64,000 nucleotides of DNA, from the NCBI RefSeq assembly GCF_013343295.1, contig NZ_CP049074.1, forward strand, positions 310,001 to 374,000. Reading direction: 5' to 3'. The DNA comes from Metallosphaera tengchongensis. Lineage in GTDB: Archaea > Thermoproteota > Thermoprotei_A > Sulfolobales > Sulfolobaceae. The position numbers and the translations under genes are program-made. Every line of letters begins with the position of its first letter. The stretch's first letter is position 1. Below, piece by piece: positions 1-8,736 of the stretch. A model generated the notes under the pieces. It worked only from the letters and a program-made list of their open reading frames with translations, did not search any database and was not told the origin of the DNA.

Positions 1-375
1 ATTTTAAAATTTTCAAGATTTATTAAAGAAAATAATGGCTTAGAAAATCTCTTAAAAATAGAAAACAGGGCCTTGATTTTATCGCAAGAAGGTGTAGGAG
101 AAGAGACTGCAGATTCCATCTTACTTTTTGCTGGACATCAACCCGTATTTCCTGCCACTGAATACTCGAGGAGGGTTATGAGTAGAGTTACCGGAGAGGA
201 AATTAGGAAGAGAGAGGTTCCTAAAATAGTGGAAAACGGTATAGGAAGAGATGTTCTTAAGTTTAAGATTTTACATGCAAGTTTTGGTGGGATCGGAAAA
301 GCTTTTTGTTTTCAAAATGAACCTAAGTGCAATAGATGCTTTCTTAAACATGTATGCAAATATAATTATAGATAG
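1..375 (+). CDS. Endonuclease III-like HhH-GPD DNA glycosylase, C-terminal part
   Basis: The frame is open from base 1, so the true start lies outside the window and the ATG at 73 is internal. What is visible is the helix-hairpin-helix ([10 protein letters not shown]) followed by the C-terminal iron-sulfur loop with the exact C-X6-C-X2-C-X5-C spacing (KAFCF, PKCNRC, HVC). This assigns it to the endonuclease III superfamily of base-excision repair enzymes. The lysine that E. coli Nth has in GVGRKTA is Glu here, and the catalytic Asp of VDTHIFRV aligns with Thr in PATEYSRRV, so the repair chemistry is uncertain. The stop lies 2 bp before sucC. Confidence 0.85.
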   Translation: MLKFSRFIKENNGLENLLKIENRALILSQEGVGEETADSILLFAGHQPVFPATEYSRRVMSRVTGEEIRKREVPKIVENGIGRDVLKFKILHASFGGIGKAFCFQNEPKCNRCFLKHVCKYNYR

Positions 376-377
376 CC

Positions 378-1388
378 ATGAAGTTATATGAATACGAAGG
401 GAAACGTCTCTTTTCGATGGTTGGAATACCAGTTCCTAAAGGTAAGATAACAAAGGAACCGATTAGGGAACAAGGAAAGGTGGTGGTTAAAGCCCAATTG
501 CTCGAAGGAGGAAGAGGAAAGAGGGGATTGGTTAAGGTAACCGAAGATTCATATAACACTATCCTGGAAATGTCCAAAAACGGAGTAAACATTTTCCTTA
601 TAGAGGAGTTTATTCCTCACGCCCGAGAAATATATCTCTCGGTCATGATGGATCGGGAGACCGGAAGTCCAATGGTAATAGCCTCACCGTTTGGTGGAAT
701 AAATATCGAGGAAAGCAAGGACGTTAAGACCTTTGTAATCCCGATAGACAGACCAGTTTTAAAGTATGATATAGAACTGATAGAGAAGTTCGTTGGATAT
801 AGGGGTTTAGAGAACATAGTTAAAGGGTTGGTTAAGATGGTTTTAGAGTACGACGCCGAGTTAGCTGAGATTAATCCTCTGGCTATTACTGACAAGGGAC
901 CTTTGGCTTTGGACTCTAAAGTTATACTCGACGATAACTCCCTATACAGACACGAAGACCTTCTAAAGGAACTACAGAGAGAGAAACCAGTTACGGAGTC
1001 ATATGTAGAACTGGATGGAGATATAGGAATAATAGGAAACGGTGCAGGGCTTACCATGGCCACAATGGACTTGGTCAAATTAAAGGGAGGGAATCCTGCT
1101 GATTTCCTAGATGTGGGAGGGGGAGCTAATACTCAGGAAATTGTGCATGCTGTAACTAGAGTTGGTAGCAACCCAAAGGTTAGAAGAATAATTATTAATA
1201 TTTTTGGAGGAATTACTAGATGCGACGAGGTAGCAAAGGGTATAGTTGAAGCGTACTCAAAGATCAATAAACCAATTTTCGTCAGGTTAACAGGAACCAA
1301 TGAGGAGGAAGGCAAAAAAATATTGGAGTCGCACGGGATCAAGGTATATGAGGATGCTCTATCTGCTATAGGTGATGCCCTACGTTAA
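378..1388 (+). CDS. sucC: Succinyl-CoA ligase, beta subunit
   Basis: This is the ATP-grasp subunit that, with SucD, interconverts succinyl-CoA plus ADP/Pi and succinate plus ATP in the TCA cycle. The 336-aa protein opens with the family signature [13 protein letters not shown]. It has the nucleotide-binding segment [15 protein letters not shown] near residue 35, the metal-binding EINPLA near 165, and the C-terminal flavodoxin-like domain with [13 protein letters not shown] near 275. Its length is typical for archaea (bacterial proteins are about 390 aa). The ATG lies 2 bp after the upstream stop and the next gene follows directly, so the three genes are probably co-transcribed. Confidence 0.95.
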   Translation: MKLYEYEGKRLFSMVGIPVPKGKITKEPIREQGKVVVKAQLLEGGRGKRGLVKVTEDSYNTILEMSKNGVNIFLIEEFIPHAREIYLSVMMDRETGSPMVIASPFGGINIEESKDVKTFVIPIDRPVLKYDIELIEKFVGYRGLENIVKGLVKMVLEYDAELAEINPLAITDKGPLALDSKVILDDNSLYRHEDLLKELQREKPVTESYVELDGDIGIIGNGAGLTMATMDLVKLKGGNPADFLDVGGGANTQEIVHAVTRVGSNPKVRRIIINIFGGITRCDEVAKGIVEAYSKINKPIFVRLTGTNEEEGKKILESHGIKVYEDALSAIGDALR

Positions 1389-2245
1389 TCGATTCGAATT
1401 CTAAAATTTTAGTACAAGGAATTACAGGGAAGGAAGGGAGTTTCCACACTAAAATGATGCTAAACTACGGAACAAAGATCGTTGCTGGAGTTTCTCCAGG
1501 AAAGGGAGGCACGGAAGTCAGCGGAGTTCCGGTTTACGACACAGTTGCTGAAGCTGTAAAGGAGCACGAAATTGATGCCTCCATAATATTCGTACCTGCA
1601 AAATTCGCCAGCGAGGCAGTGTATGAGGCTGTTGACGGGGGAATAAAGCTTGTAGTGGTTATAACGGAACACATTCCTGTAGTTGACGTGGCCAAATTCG
1701 TTAGATATGCCAAAGCCAGGGGTACCAGGATTATTGGTCCAAACTGCCCCGGTCTCATAGTTCCAGGAGAAGCCTTACTGGGGATATTACCATCGAAGTA
1801 CTTCAAAAAAGGTAAGGTCGGAATAGTTTCTAGGTCAGGTACTCTCACCTACGAGGTTTCATACCTGCTAAATTCCTTCGGCCAGTCCACAGTAATTGGT
1901 GTGGGTGGAGATCCGATTCTTGGTACTCCACTAGATGAGGTGACGATGAAATTCGATGAAGATAGTGAAACTGAAGCAATGGTAATTATAGGGGAAATAG
2001 GAGGGGTTATGGAGGAGAAGGTTGCCAAACTGAAAAAGGAAGGGAAGATTCGAAAACCCATTGTAGCGTATATTGCTGGTCTAACTGCTCCCAAGGAGAA
2101 AAGAATGGGACATGCTGGAGCAGTGGTATACATGGGCTTGGGTACCTTCGAGAGCAAAACAGAGGCTTTCAAAAGCGCAGGAATTCCTGTGGCGAAAACT
2201 CCCTATGAGATAAGAGAGATGGTCGAGAAAATAGTTAGAAAATAA
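1388..2245 (+). CDS. sucD: Succinyl-CoA ligase, alpha subunit (probable non-AUG start)
   Basis: This is the CoA-binding, phosphohistidine-carrying subunit of succinyl-CoA ligase, partner of SucC. Later motifs are intact, including [21 protein letters not shown] and GHAGAVV, which holds the active-site His. The first ATG is at 1454, but the same frame is open back to 1376 and encodes [18 protein letters not shown], the conserved N-terminal CoA-binding loop of the family. No ATG, GTG or TTG exists in that extension. I therefore place the start at ATC 1388, which overlaps the sucC stop (TAATC). ATT 1406 is an alternative, as is a sequencing error near 1388. The 3' end and function are certain; the start is inference. 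Confidence 0.9.
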   Translation: MDSNSKILVQGITGKEGSFHTKMMLNYGTKIVAGVSPGKGGTEVSGVPVYDTVAEAVKEHEIDASIIFVPAKFASEAVYEAVDGGIKLVVVITEHIPVVDVAKFVRYAKARGTRIIGPNCPGLIVPGEALLGILPSKYFKKGKVGIVSRSGTLTYEVSYLLNSFGQSTVIGVGGDPILGTPLDEVTMKFDEDSETEAMVIIGEIGGVMEEKVAKLKKEGKIRKPIVAYIAGLTAPKEKRMGHAGAVVYMGLGTFESKTEAFKSAGIPVAKTPYEIREMVEKIVRK

Positions 2246-2249
2246 ATTT

Positions 2250-2447
2250 TTAGCCATTTCTTGGTTTAATAGTAATTGTTCCGGTATCCTCATCGACCTG
2301 TAGAGTGTATTTTTTCCCAAATTTTTCAACCATTGATTTAGGTATGTAAAGATTTAGAGGTAACGTGTAATATTCGTACTCATACACCTTACCCCTAACT
2401 TGCTTCTTGCCCACGAGCCTTTTCGCTTCCACTTCTCTCTCTTTCAT
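2250..2447 (-). CDS. Small AbrB/SpoVT-like DNA-binding protein
   Basis: This is a 65-aa basic protein. The C-terminal half, LPLNLYIPKSMVEKFGKKY followed by LQVDEDTGTITIKPR, has the shape of a swapped-hairpin AbrB domain: a short strand, a proline-led helix and an acidic hairpin. Such proteins are DNA-binding regulators or antitoxins. No toxin gene lies beside it. It converges with sucD, separated by only 4 bp. The family call rests on pattern alone. Confidence 0.6.
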   Translation of the reverse strand: MKEREVEAKRLVGKKQVRGKVYEYEYYTLPLNLYIPKSMVEKFGKKYTLQVDEDTGTITIKPRNG

Positions 2448-2524
2448 GAGATAATAGTAAACTGCTATTTTTTAAAACTTTTTCCTAGACTATTCGTTCA
2501 GCTATGATATGAGTAAAAGTACAA

Positions 2525-3109
2525 CTAGAATAATCTAAACGTTTTCTTTAATGTATTAAAAATAAGTTCGTTCTTGAGTGCATTTGAAGTAATCCTCCAG
2601 ATGAATGACTCAAAAGCAGCGTCCATGAACCTAACTTTTAGATAATAAATTAAACTATTTAGCGGGAATATTGCAAAATAGACACAATCGTTATACTCGC
2701 ACGTAGGTCCAATAGTAAGTTTAAGTCTCTCCCCATTGACAAGTGTGAACATTGTTTGGAGAGACCAGTCTGCGACATTTACTATTTCAACTAAATCAAA
2801 AGTAATTTTATAGACTAGCCCTATCTGGGATATCTCAAAGGACTTGGTGGTCGGGGTAACCTTTTCTGACTTTAATGACATTAGCATACTTACGAAATCC
2901 TCCTGAATCAAGGAAAATTTGAGTTCGTTGGGCTCGAGATAAAAGTAGATAACTCCATCAATAACCGGGGAGACATGAAGACCGTCTATCGAAAACGCCT
3001 CCTCAACCCCGTTGAAAGCTATTGCGTCATTTACCCTAGTTAATTTAACCTTTTCATCCCCAATCATAGTATCCTTTACGAGACTGCTAATTTTAACTCT
3101 ATGAGACAA
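2525..3109 (-). CDS. Hypothetical protein, 194 aa
   Basis: I do not recognise this protein. It is soluble-looking and rich in alternating beta strands, with no signal peptide, no transmembrane segment and only two cysteines. It may be a Sulfolobales-specific family. The reading frame begins at a TTG (TTGTCTCATAG), and no ATG or GTG lies in a better position. A TATA-like ttataatg sits just upstream. It is a single gene in its own transcription unit. Confidence 0.6.
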   Translation of the reverse strand: MSHRVKISSLVKDTMIGDEKVKLTRVNDAIAFNGVEEAFSIDGLHVSPVIDGVIYFYLEPNELKFSLIQEDFVSMLMSLKSEKVTPTTKSFEISQIGLVYKITFDLVEIVNVADWSLQTMFTLVNGERLKLTIGPTCEYNDCVYFAIFPLNSLIYYLKVRFMDAAFESFIWRITSNALKNELIFNTLKKTFRLF

Positions 3110-3249
3110 TGCTTACCATTATAACCATGAAAAGGGTTTTCTTGTGAAGAGTCATCAGATGGAAACCCAGACCTCAAGTATGTATAGCTTTCCCTTACAC
3201 AATAACCTTGAATTTCAAGGGTGCTTTAGGTCATAGTCCTAGAAAGATA

Positions 3250-3258
3250 TAATATTTA
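3250..3258 (+). promoter_or_regulatory. Probable TATA box for the cobalamin adenosyltransferase gene
   Basis: The A/T-only run taatattta lies about 30 bp before the ATG at 3288. No GGTGA-type ribosome-binding site precedes that ATG, which is the usual arrangement for a leaderless Sulfolobales mRNA. Confidence 0.45.
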
Positions 3259-3287
3259 ATTGACGCAAAACTGATCCAAGCGGGTTT

Positions 3288-3824
3288 ATGTCAGCTCCAT
3301 GGTATACAGGTTCTGGTGATAAAGGGAAAACTAAAGTACCATCAGTAGGTGAGGTTTGGAAAGACGACGAATTAATCGAAGCCTTAGGTAATCTAGACGA
3401 ACTAAATTCGCTTTTGGGAGTCGTCTCTTCCTTATTCCCTGATATAACGACTATAATGGAGGACCTTCAGAACGACATCTTTGAGATATCTTCTGAGATA
3501 GCAGGTTTCAATATGAACTTCAATAAGGATAAAATCTCAAAATTAGAATCATTAATTCAAATTTATGGGAATCAGATCGAGACGCTGAGAAATTTTATTC
3601 TCCCAGGTGGGCATCTTGCATCATCGTTTTTACACCTTGCTCGAGCAACTTCTAGAAGAGCTGAGAGAAGCCTAGTCAAACTTTACAAATCAAGTCTTAG
3701 TAAGGACGTGCACGTAACTTATCTGAACAGGTTATCTTCCTTGCTCTTTGTTATGGGGTTATGGGTAAACAAAAAGACAGGGAATCCTAACATAATTTGG
3801 AAAGGAAAGGCTAATCAGAGATAG
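3288..3824 (+). CDS. PduO-type ATP:cob(I)alamin adenosyltransferase
   Basis: The enzyme transfers the adenosyl group of ATP to cob(I)alamin to make coenzyme B12. The 178-aa protein has the family N-terminal ATP-binding motif [10 protein letters not shown] (residues 6-15), the [11 protein letters not shown] helix near residue 34, and the C-terminal [14 protein letters not shown] motif near 124. These are the hallmark segments of the trimeric PduO family. In Sulfolobales, B12 is needed for methylmalonyl-CoA mutase, so the gene probably serves central carbon metabolism. It stands alone with its own promoter. Confidence 0.92.
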   Translation: MSAPWYTGSGDKGKTKVPSVGEVWKDDELIEALGNLDELNSLLGVVSSLFPDITTIMEDLQNDIFEISSEIAGFNMNFNKDKISKLESLIQIYGNQIETLRNFILPGGHLASSFLHLARATSRRAERSLVKLYKSSLSKDVHVTYLNRLSSLLFVMGLWVNKKTGNPNIIWKGKANQR

Positions 3825-4161
3825 TGAAAGTATTCTTTACCTTGAATATTCGATTTTAAAGCTAATTCATCGAGTCTGTCATGTATAAGTTCCATAAGTA
3901 TTGCACAAACACGTACTTAATAGCAGAGTGTAACGCCTCTAGGTTCTGTGACTTCCATTACGTTAAAGCTGTTGGAAGGAAGTCTTGGATTTATAGCCAA
4001 CCGTCCTTTGGGTCACTAACTTCACAGTGACGTTAGCGAGGCACTCAACGTTCTGAATCTGGGAACAGAGAAGTTTAATAGATTAAGGAACCTCTCTCCT
4101 TTTTCTCAGTTCTAACGAGGAACTCCCAAAAAGTGAATTAACGCCCGAGACCTAACTGCTC
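3825..4161. other. 337-bp gene-free stretch, possibly a decayed coding region
   Basis: No intact gene is visible. A frame from about 3881 reads MYKFHKYCTNTYLIAECNAS and runs about 50 codons before in-frame stops near 4030. It then seems to continue in another frame. This looks like an eroded gene, perhaps a transposase remnant, but I cannot assign a family. I see no tRNA, hairpin repeat or terminator that I would defend. Confidence 0.3.
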
Positions 4162-4437
4162 CTAGCGCTGGGAAGAGGTCAGATCAGGGATAACAACCTT
4201 GACTTTAAAACCCTCACCTTCCAGTCGTCGTAACTCCTTAGCCAATTTTATTCTTCTCTCGAGCCTTATAATTAACGGCTTCATTGTGTCTAGATCTGTA
4301 GACTTGATATATTCAACTACTCTTCTGTCCTCCAGAGGGATTAGTATTACATCCACATCAGTTGTCCTTATTATCCTGGCAATCTCAAGTTTTCTCTCTA
4401 CACTTGTAGCCCTTTTCCAGTTGACTAGCTTTACCAT
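4162..4437 (-). CDS. Hypothetical charged protein, 91 aa
   Basis: I do not recognise this protein. It is basic and lysine/arginine-rich, with an N-terminal helix (NWKRATSVERKLEIARIIR), a hydrophobic strand (DVDVILIPL) and a C-terminal helix-strand. That pattern fits a small alpha/beta fold. The opposite strand is also open here, but its product is unusually serine-rich and low in charge, as expected for an antisense shadow. It is a single gene upstream of tRNA-Ala on the opposite strand. Confidence 0.45.
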   Translation of the reverse strand: MVKLVNWKRATSVERKLEIARIIRTTDVDVILIPLEDRRVVEYIKSTDLDTMKPLIIRLERRIKLAKELRRLEGEGFKVKVVIPDLTSSQR

Positions 4438-4757
4438 TGATTGAGGTTATGCTAAAGTTACAAATATTCATATTGGGGAGGGGAGACCATGGCTACTTCC
4501 TTCCAATTCCATAGTGGTGTTACGGAGTACTCCAAATAGACTCTTTAAATAAATATAAAAACCAGGTTAGATAAAGGCTTATTGTAAAAGGTAGAGAGGA
4601 ATGGTCTCTCTATCTTCTCCCTTTTTAATAGTTGACAGAATCGAGGAAAATTTTAAAAACCCATTTAACATGGGTCTTGGGATTCCTGATAGATAATTGA
4701 TTACCACAGAGGATCCAACAACGTTTTTTACCCATTGCCTAAAATCATTGTATAAGT

Positions 4758-4847
4758 GGGCCGGTAGCTCAGCCTGGAAGAGCGCTCGGCTTGCAACAGA
4801 GTAGCAGGAAACCGAGAGGTCCCCGGGTTCAAATCCCGGCCGGTCCA
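4758..4847 (+). tRNA. tRNA-Ala (UGC) with a 15-nt intron
   Basis: The acceptor stem GGGCCGG pairs with CCGGTCC, contains the G3-U70 pair that identifies alanine tRNAs, and is followed by discriminator A. The D arm is GCTC...GAGC and the T arm is CCGGG-TTCAAAT-CCCGG. The anticodon stem CTCGG/CCGAG encloses 22 nt. Removing 4796-4810 leaves a normal 7-nt loop CTTGCAA with anticodon TGC. The intron sits after position 37, the canonical archaeal site. CCA is not encoded. Confidence 0.93.
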
Positions 4848-4886
4848 TTTCAATTATTTTTAAATGAAATTAACATCCTAGTTTCT

Positions 4887-5468
4887 TTAGACCAATCTGT
4901 CCATTGCTGCCAAGCTTTCGTAGTACTTCCCACGCTGGACTCCTAGCATAAAGGATTTGACGTTAGTAGGACCTCTCAGTACCTTTATGAAATCATTTAT
5001 ATCCAGATATTTTCTTAATGATATTTCATAAACCAGACCTAAGATTACTGTGTTGCATCTATATCCGTCCCTCACAATCTGTTCACAGTCTAATGTGTAA
5101 GTCCTCCATGGTCTAAGGTTTTCCAAGACATATGATATAGAGACTGGTTTCACGTTGGGTAAGGATGGTAATTTAACCGACTCGTTAAGAAATACTTTCG
5201 CATCTGTTGAGAGATAGGAAGCATTTCTTAAAGCTTCAATACCGTCCATTGCTATTAAAATGTCTGCCCCTCCCTTAGGAATAAGGGGAACATTCACATT
5301 GCCTACCCTAACGTGAGTGGTAACAGCACCCCCTCGCTGTGAGAGCCCATGAGTTTCAGACTCAAACACGGTAAGTCCTTTTTCATGGAAAGCTTCTGCT
5401 AGAATTTTACCTGCTGTCACTACCCCCTGACCTCCTATCCCCGCAATAAGAATGTTTAACCTGTCCAT
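4887..5468 (-). CDS. iorB: Indolepyruvate ferredoxin oxidoreductase, beta subunit
   Basis: This small subunit, with IorA, oxidatively decarboxylates aryl pyruvates from aromatic amino-acid breakdown to aryl-acetyl-CoA, reducing ferredoxin. The N-terminal [19 protein letters not shown] is the gamma-type pyruvate:ferredoxin oxidoreductase motif, and [16 protein letters not shown] near residue 45 is typical of IorB. I chose the ATG at 5468, preceded by GGTGGGACGAGG, over an in-frame GTG at 5480. It overlaps the end of iorA by 13 bp, so translation is probably coupled. Confidence 0.9.
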   Translation of the reverse strand: MDRLNILIAGIGGQGVVTAGKILAEAFHEKGLTVFESETHGLSQRGGAVTTHVRVGNVNVPLIPKGGADILIAMDGIEALRNASYLSTDAKVFLNESVKLPSLPNVKPVSISYVLENLRPWRTYTLDCEQIVRDGYRCNTVILGLVYEISLRKYLDINDFIKVLRGPTNVKSFMLGVQRGKYYESLAAMDRLV

Positions 5469-7282
5469 GCCTCGTCCCACCCTTCAGGCTTCTCTCCTTG
5501 GAGAGATATTGCATTAAATGGACAAACAGGAACACATGCTCCACAGCCAATACACTCAGTGGGATTGATAAAGGCCTTCTTGTCCTCTCTTTTTAGTATT
5601 GCTGGACATGTAAAGTGGTCGTAACATATGGTACACCCAGTGCACTTTCGCATATCCACTACAGCTAATTGAGTTGGCTTAACTTTATCAATAGCCACCA
5701 GAGCACACGCTCTCTTTGCAACTACTAACGCGGGGCCATTGTTTTTCTTAACCCAGTCCACTGCCTTCGCGATCTTTTTGGAAAAGTCCGGAGAGAAAGG
5801 ATCACCTACATCTACATACTTTACTCCTAAGCCCTTTGCTGCATCTAATATGTCTATGGCTGTAGAAGGACTAGGCTGCTGGCCTGTCATGGCAGTAGAT
5901 CTATTGTCTAGGACTAGGATTAGGACTGGGAGGTTATTGAAAACAGCGTTGGCCACACCTGCTAGACCGGAGTGGAAGAATGTAGAATCGCCTATAATTG
6001 CAATGGGAATTATGCTAGTAGCTCTGTACACTCCATTTGCAACTCCCATGCTGCTACCCATTGAAATTAAGCTGTCCTGTTCGTTAAATGGTGGTAAAAG
6101 CCCCAAGGAATAGCATCCTATATCTCCAGAGTAAAAGGTTTCTTTCAGCCCACCAAGAGATATTCCCCTTTTTAGGAAGAAGAAACTGGATCTGTGAGGA
6201 CAACCTGAACACATAGCAGGAGGTCTAGAGGGTATCTCCAACGATCTCTCAGAAGATACTTCTCTCTTCACCTCAATATTGAGGAACTCTGACAGAGCCC
6301 TAGCTACTCTATCCATATCCATTTCACCTACCCTACCAGTTAAGCGTTTGCCCATAATCTTCAAATGCAAACCGTTGTCCACTACCATTTCCTTGATCTG
6401 GTTTTCCACAATAGGATCCAACTCCTCTATAACTAGAACTTCATCTGCTCCCTCTAGCTCCTTTAATATACTTTCAGGGACAGGTACAGAACTTGTAACT
6501 CCGATTACTTTTACGTTGTGAGGATTCAAAAGTTGTACTAACTCTTTCACATATGAGTAAGAGATACCTACCCCAACCACTACTTTTTCGCCACTCCCCT
6601 CTGTTATAATCATGTCGGAAACCTCTTCCTTTATTTTATTCCATCTTTCAAGCTGTTCTTCCCTATCCTTTTTGGCAACCTCAGGCACCAAGGAGTACTT
6701 AAATGGGTTTTTGTTCAATTTTCCTCGAATTGGATCAGAGAATGGTGCTATCTTTACGGAAGATCTTACGTGACTTATTCTCGTATTTGTTGAAAGTATG
6801 ACTGGATGCCCAACCTTTGAGCTTATCTCAAAAGCCCTCATTGTTAGGTCATGAGCGGATTGGGGATCAAAGGGTTCTATAATAGGTATGAGACCCATCA
6901 GTCCGTAATGCCTAATGTCCTGCTCACTTTGGGATGACCACATACCTGGATCTCCAGCCGACACTATTACTAGAGCCCCTGAAACTCCTGTATATGATGA
7001 TGACATAATGGAATCAGAAGCTACGTTCATTCCCACATGTTTCATAGTTACTAATGACCTAGCTCCCATGATCGCTGATCCGTAAGCGGTCTCAAAGGCT
7101 ATCTTTTCATTCGAGCTCCACTCTGCGTAAACGTCCTTAAACTTCATTAAGGTCTCTATGATTTCTGTAGATGGTGTACCTGGATAACCTGCCGCAACTG
7201 AAACTCCTGATGCCAAAGCACCGTATGCTATGGCTTCGTTTCCCAAAATGAGCCGAGGTCTCTGAACCAACATTTTTATCAT
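5456..7282 (-). CDS. iorA: Indolepyruvate ferredoxin oxidoreductase, alpha subunit
   Basis: This is the 608-aa large catalytic subunit. Domains in order are the pyrimidine-binding domain ([11 protein letters not shown] near 35, with [15 protein letters not shown]), a swivel domain near 200-330, the TPP pyrophosphate domain (GDIGCYSLG near 388 and GDSTFFHSG near 435), and a C-terminal ferredoxin domain. The ferredoxin domain has two cysteine groups, [14 protein letters not shown] near 543 and [12 protein letters not shown] near 576. The length fits archaeal IorA. A second in-frame ATG lies 9 bp downstream of the first. It heads the iorAB operon. Confidence 0.93.
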   Translation of the reverse strand: MIKMLVQRPRLILGNEAIAYGALASGVSVAAGYPGTPSTEIIETLMKFKDVYAEWSSNEKIAFETAYGSAIMGARSLVTMKHVGMNVASDSIMSSSYTGVSGALVIVSAGDPGMWSSQSEQDIRHYGLMGLIPIIEPFDPQSAHDLTMRAFEISSKVGHPVILSTNTRISHVRSSVKIAPFSDPIRGKLNKNPFKYSLVPEVAKKDREEQLERWNKIKEEVSDMIITEGSGEKVVVGVGISYSYVKELVQLLNPHNVKVIGVTSSVPVPESILKELEGADEVLVIEELDPIVENQIKEMVVDNGLHLKIMGKRLTGRVGEMDMDRVARALSEFLNIEVKREVSSERSLEIPSRPPAMCSGCPHRSSFFFLKRGISLGGLKETFYSGDIGCYSLGLLPPFNEQDSLISMGSSMGVANGVYRATSIIPIAIIGDSTFFHSGLAGVANAVFNNLPVLILVLDNRSTAMTGQQPSPSTAIDILDAAKGLGVKYVDVGDPFSPDFSKKIAKAVDWVKKNNGPALVVAKRACALVAIDKVKPTQLAVVDMRKCTGCTICYDHFTCPAILKREDKKAFINPTECIGCGACVPVCPFNAISLQGEKPEGWDEAWTG

Positions 7283-7467
7283 GATAAACTTTCCAACAAA
7301 ATTAATAAGTGCAAATATAGAAAACTGACATAAATGTATTGTTATTATAAATCTGTCTAGTTACATTGTTATAAATCACTAAGGAATTTATAGACTTTAT
7401 CAAACGATTAATATTTTTACTCTGTTTCTAGTAAAAGAATATAACTGAAATCTACACAATGTGAAAC

Positions 7468-7510
7468 TGACTTCCTCCACGCCCTGCGAGGCTTTCCTCA
7501 TTTTGTAAAT
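7468..7510 (-). repeat. Solo TnpB-element end (hairpin repeat), copy 1
   Basis: TGACTTCCTCCACGCCC followed by GCGAGGCTTTCC and an attttgtaaa tail matches the repeat seen at five other loci in this window, including both flanks of the TnpB gene. Here no tnpB coding remnant follows. The rest of the gap 7283-7522 is A/T-rich and shows no gene. Confidence 0.55.
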
Positions 7511-7522
7511 AGTATCATGACA

Positions 7523-7598
7523 TGGGCCCGCCGGGATTTGAACCCGGGACCTCGACGACCCGAACGTCGCATCCTAGTCCAAGCTAGACTACGGGCCC
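7523..7598 (-). tRNA. tRNA-Pro (CGG)
   Basis: On the minus strand the acceptor GGGCCCG pairs with CGGGCCC, with discriminator A. The anticodon stem CGACG/CGTCG encloses TTCGGGT, giving anticodon CGG. The T arm is CCGGG-TTCAAAT-CCCGG. The gene is 76 nt with no intron, unlike four other tRNAs in this window. CCA is not encoded. Confidence 0.93.
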
Positions 7599-7644
7599 TT
7601 AGCTTAGAATTAACTTATAATCTTTACGTTTATAAAAGTTTTCA

Positions 7645-8364
7645 ATGACAACAGAATATGTCATAGACAATATTGCTAAGAGAATAGCAGGGGACATAGT
7701 CTGGAACGATAACCCTGGGATTTCCATGAGAAAATGGAGGGAAACTTTCGGAGTTTCTCAATCAGAGGTTGCGAGAATCTTAGGAGTGTCACAATCTGTT
7801 GTAGCAGATTACGAAAGGAATAGGAGACAACCTGGAAGCATTGCTGTGAAAAGATTCGTCGAAGCCTTGATAGAGGCAGATTCTAGAAGAGGTTACAAGA
7901 TTATAAATGAGCTGGGGAAGATCTTCTCCTTAACCTTTCCATTCATAGTGGACATGGCCGATTTCGTGATGCCAGTGACTCTTGAGGACGTTATTCTAGC
8001 TGTAGATGGAATTCCCATTATGGCAGACCTTACCAACATTCAAGTTTACGGCTACGTGGTCACTGACAGCATAAAGGCTATAACGGCCCTAAGTGGAATG
8101 GAGTTCTACCAGTTTCTCTCAGTCGTATTTAACAGGATACTTGTATTCACCAAAGTTTCTAGCGGTAGATCTCCCATGATTGCCCTCAAAATAGCCCCCA
8201 TAAGACCTAAACTGGTTGTCCTCCATAGACCAGCTAAAATAGATCCATTAGCAGTGGTGATTGCGAATAAAGAAAACATTAATGTCGTCGTGTCCACTAA
8301 AACATCTGAGGATGAGCTTTTAAAAGGTCTTAAGAACCTTGTGCTTCGGTCAGACTCAAAATAG
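7645..8364 (+). CDS. HTH (XRE-type) transcriptional regulator
   Basis: This is a 239-aa archaeal regulator. A helix-turn-helix spans residues 27-62, with [20 protein letters not shown] forming the first two helices and [17 protein letters not shown] the recognition helix, as in the Cro/C1 family. The remaining 170 residues form an archaeal C-terminal domain of unknown ligand. The ATG is 46 bp from the divergent tRNA-Pro. Its 3' end overlaps the NAC gene on the other strand by 35 bp. Targets are unknown. Confidence 0.8.
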   Translation: MTTEYVIDNIAKRIAGDIVWNDNPGISMRKWRETFGVSQSEVARILGVSQSVVADYERNRRQPGSIAVKRFVEALIEADSRRGYKIINELGKIFSLTFPFIVDMADFVMPVTLEDVILAVDGIPIMADLTNIQVYGYVVTDSIKAITALSGMEFYQFLSVVFNRILVFTKVSSGRSPMIALKIAPIRPKLVVLHRPAKIDPLAVVIANKENINVVVSTKTSEDELLKGLKNLVLRSDSK

Positions 8365-8677
8365 CCTTCGCTATATCTCCGTTTGCCTTCAGAAGGGCCT
8401 CCCTCACAGCGTTCTCAGGTTTGCCCGTCTGTTCCATCACGAATCTAACATCATCTTCATTAATTTGAGGTTTTGCCTCCACCTTGCTTTCAGTCCTGGT
8501 TTCCCCTCCCATTATGGTTATAACTTCCTGTCCCATAACGTTCGCTTTAGTCACCATTGGAGACTCGATGACTATCCTCTCCTTGTCTGTTTCAATAATT
8601 ACTCTCTGTGCCTCGATATTCTGAGTTTTAACACCCATTCTTTCCAATTTCTTAAGATCCTTGGGATTAACCTTCAT
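8330..8677 (-). CDS. nac: Nascent polypeptide-associated complex protein (alpha-NAC)
   Basis: This ribosome-associated chaperone binds nascent chains as a homodimer. The 115-aa protein has a basic N-terminus ([17 protein letters not shown]), the six-stranded NAC barrel ([18 protein letters not shown] through [10 protein letters not shown], residues 20-60), and a C-terminal UBA domain ([33 protein letters not shown]). Length and domain order are standard for archaea. It is divergent from the beta-CASP nuclease across 59 bp that hold both promoters. Confidence 0.95.
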   Translation of the reverse strand: MKVNPKDLKKLERMGVKTQNIEAQRVIIETDKERIVIESPMVTKANVMGQEVITIMGGETRTESKVEAKPQINEDDVRFVMEQTGKPENAVREALLKANGDIAKAILSLTEAQGS

Positions 8678-8736
8678 TTGGATATATTGTGTTATAACTC
8701 AAACTTAATATTTGCGGTAAGATAACATAAACAGAT

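Noticed and set aside
4199-4444. Plus-strand frame opposite the 91-aa hypothetical gene
   Set aside because: The product is Ser/Leu/Ile-rich with little charge, typical of an antisense shadow, while the minus frame has normal charged composition.
4579-4848. Open frame on the minus strand across the tRNA-Ala region
   Set aside because: It is read through the tRNA gene and its flank; the tRNA fully explains the conserved part.
7283-7522. Possible small RNA between iorA and tRNA-Pro
   Set aside because: Apart from the solo repeat, the stretch is plain A/T-rich sequence without a convincing stem or C/D box pair.
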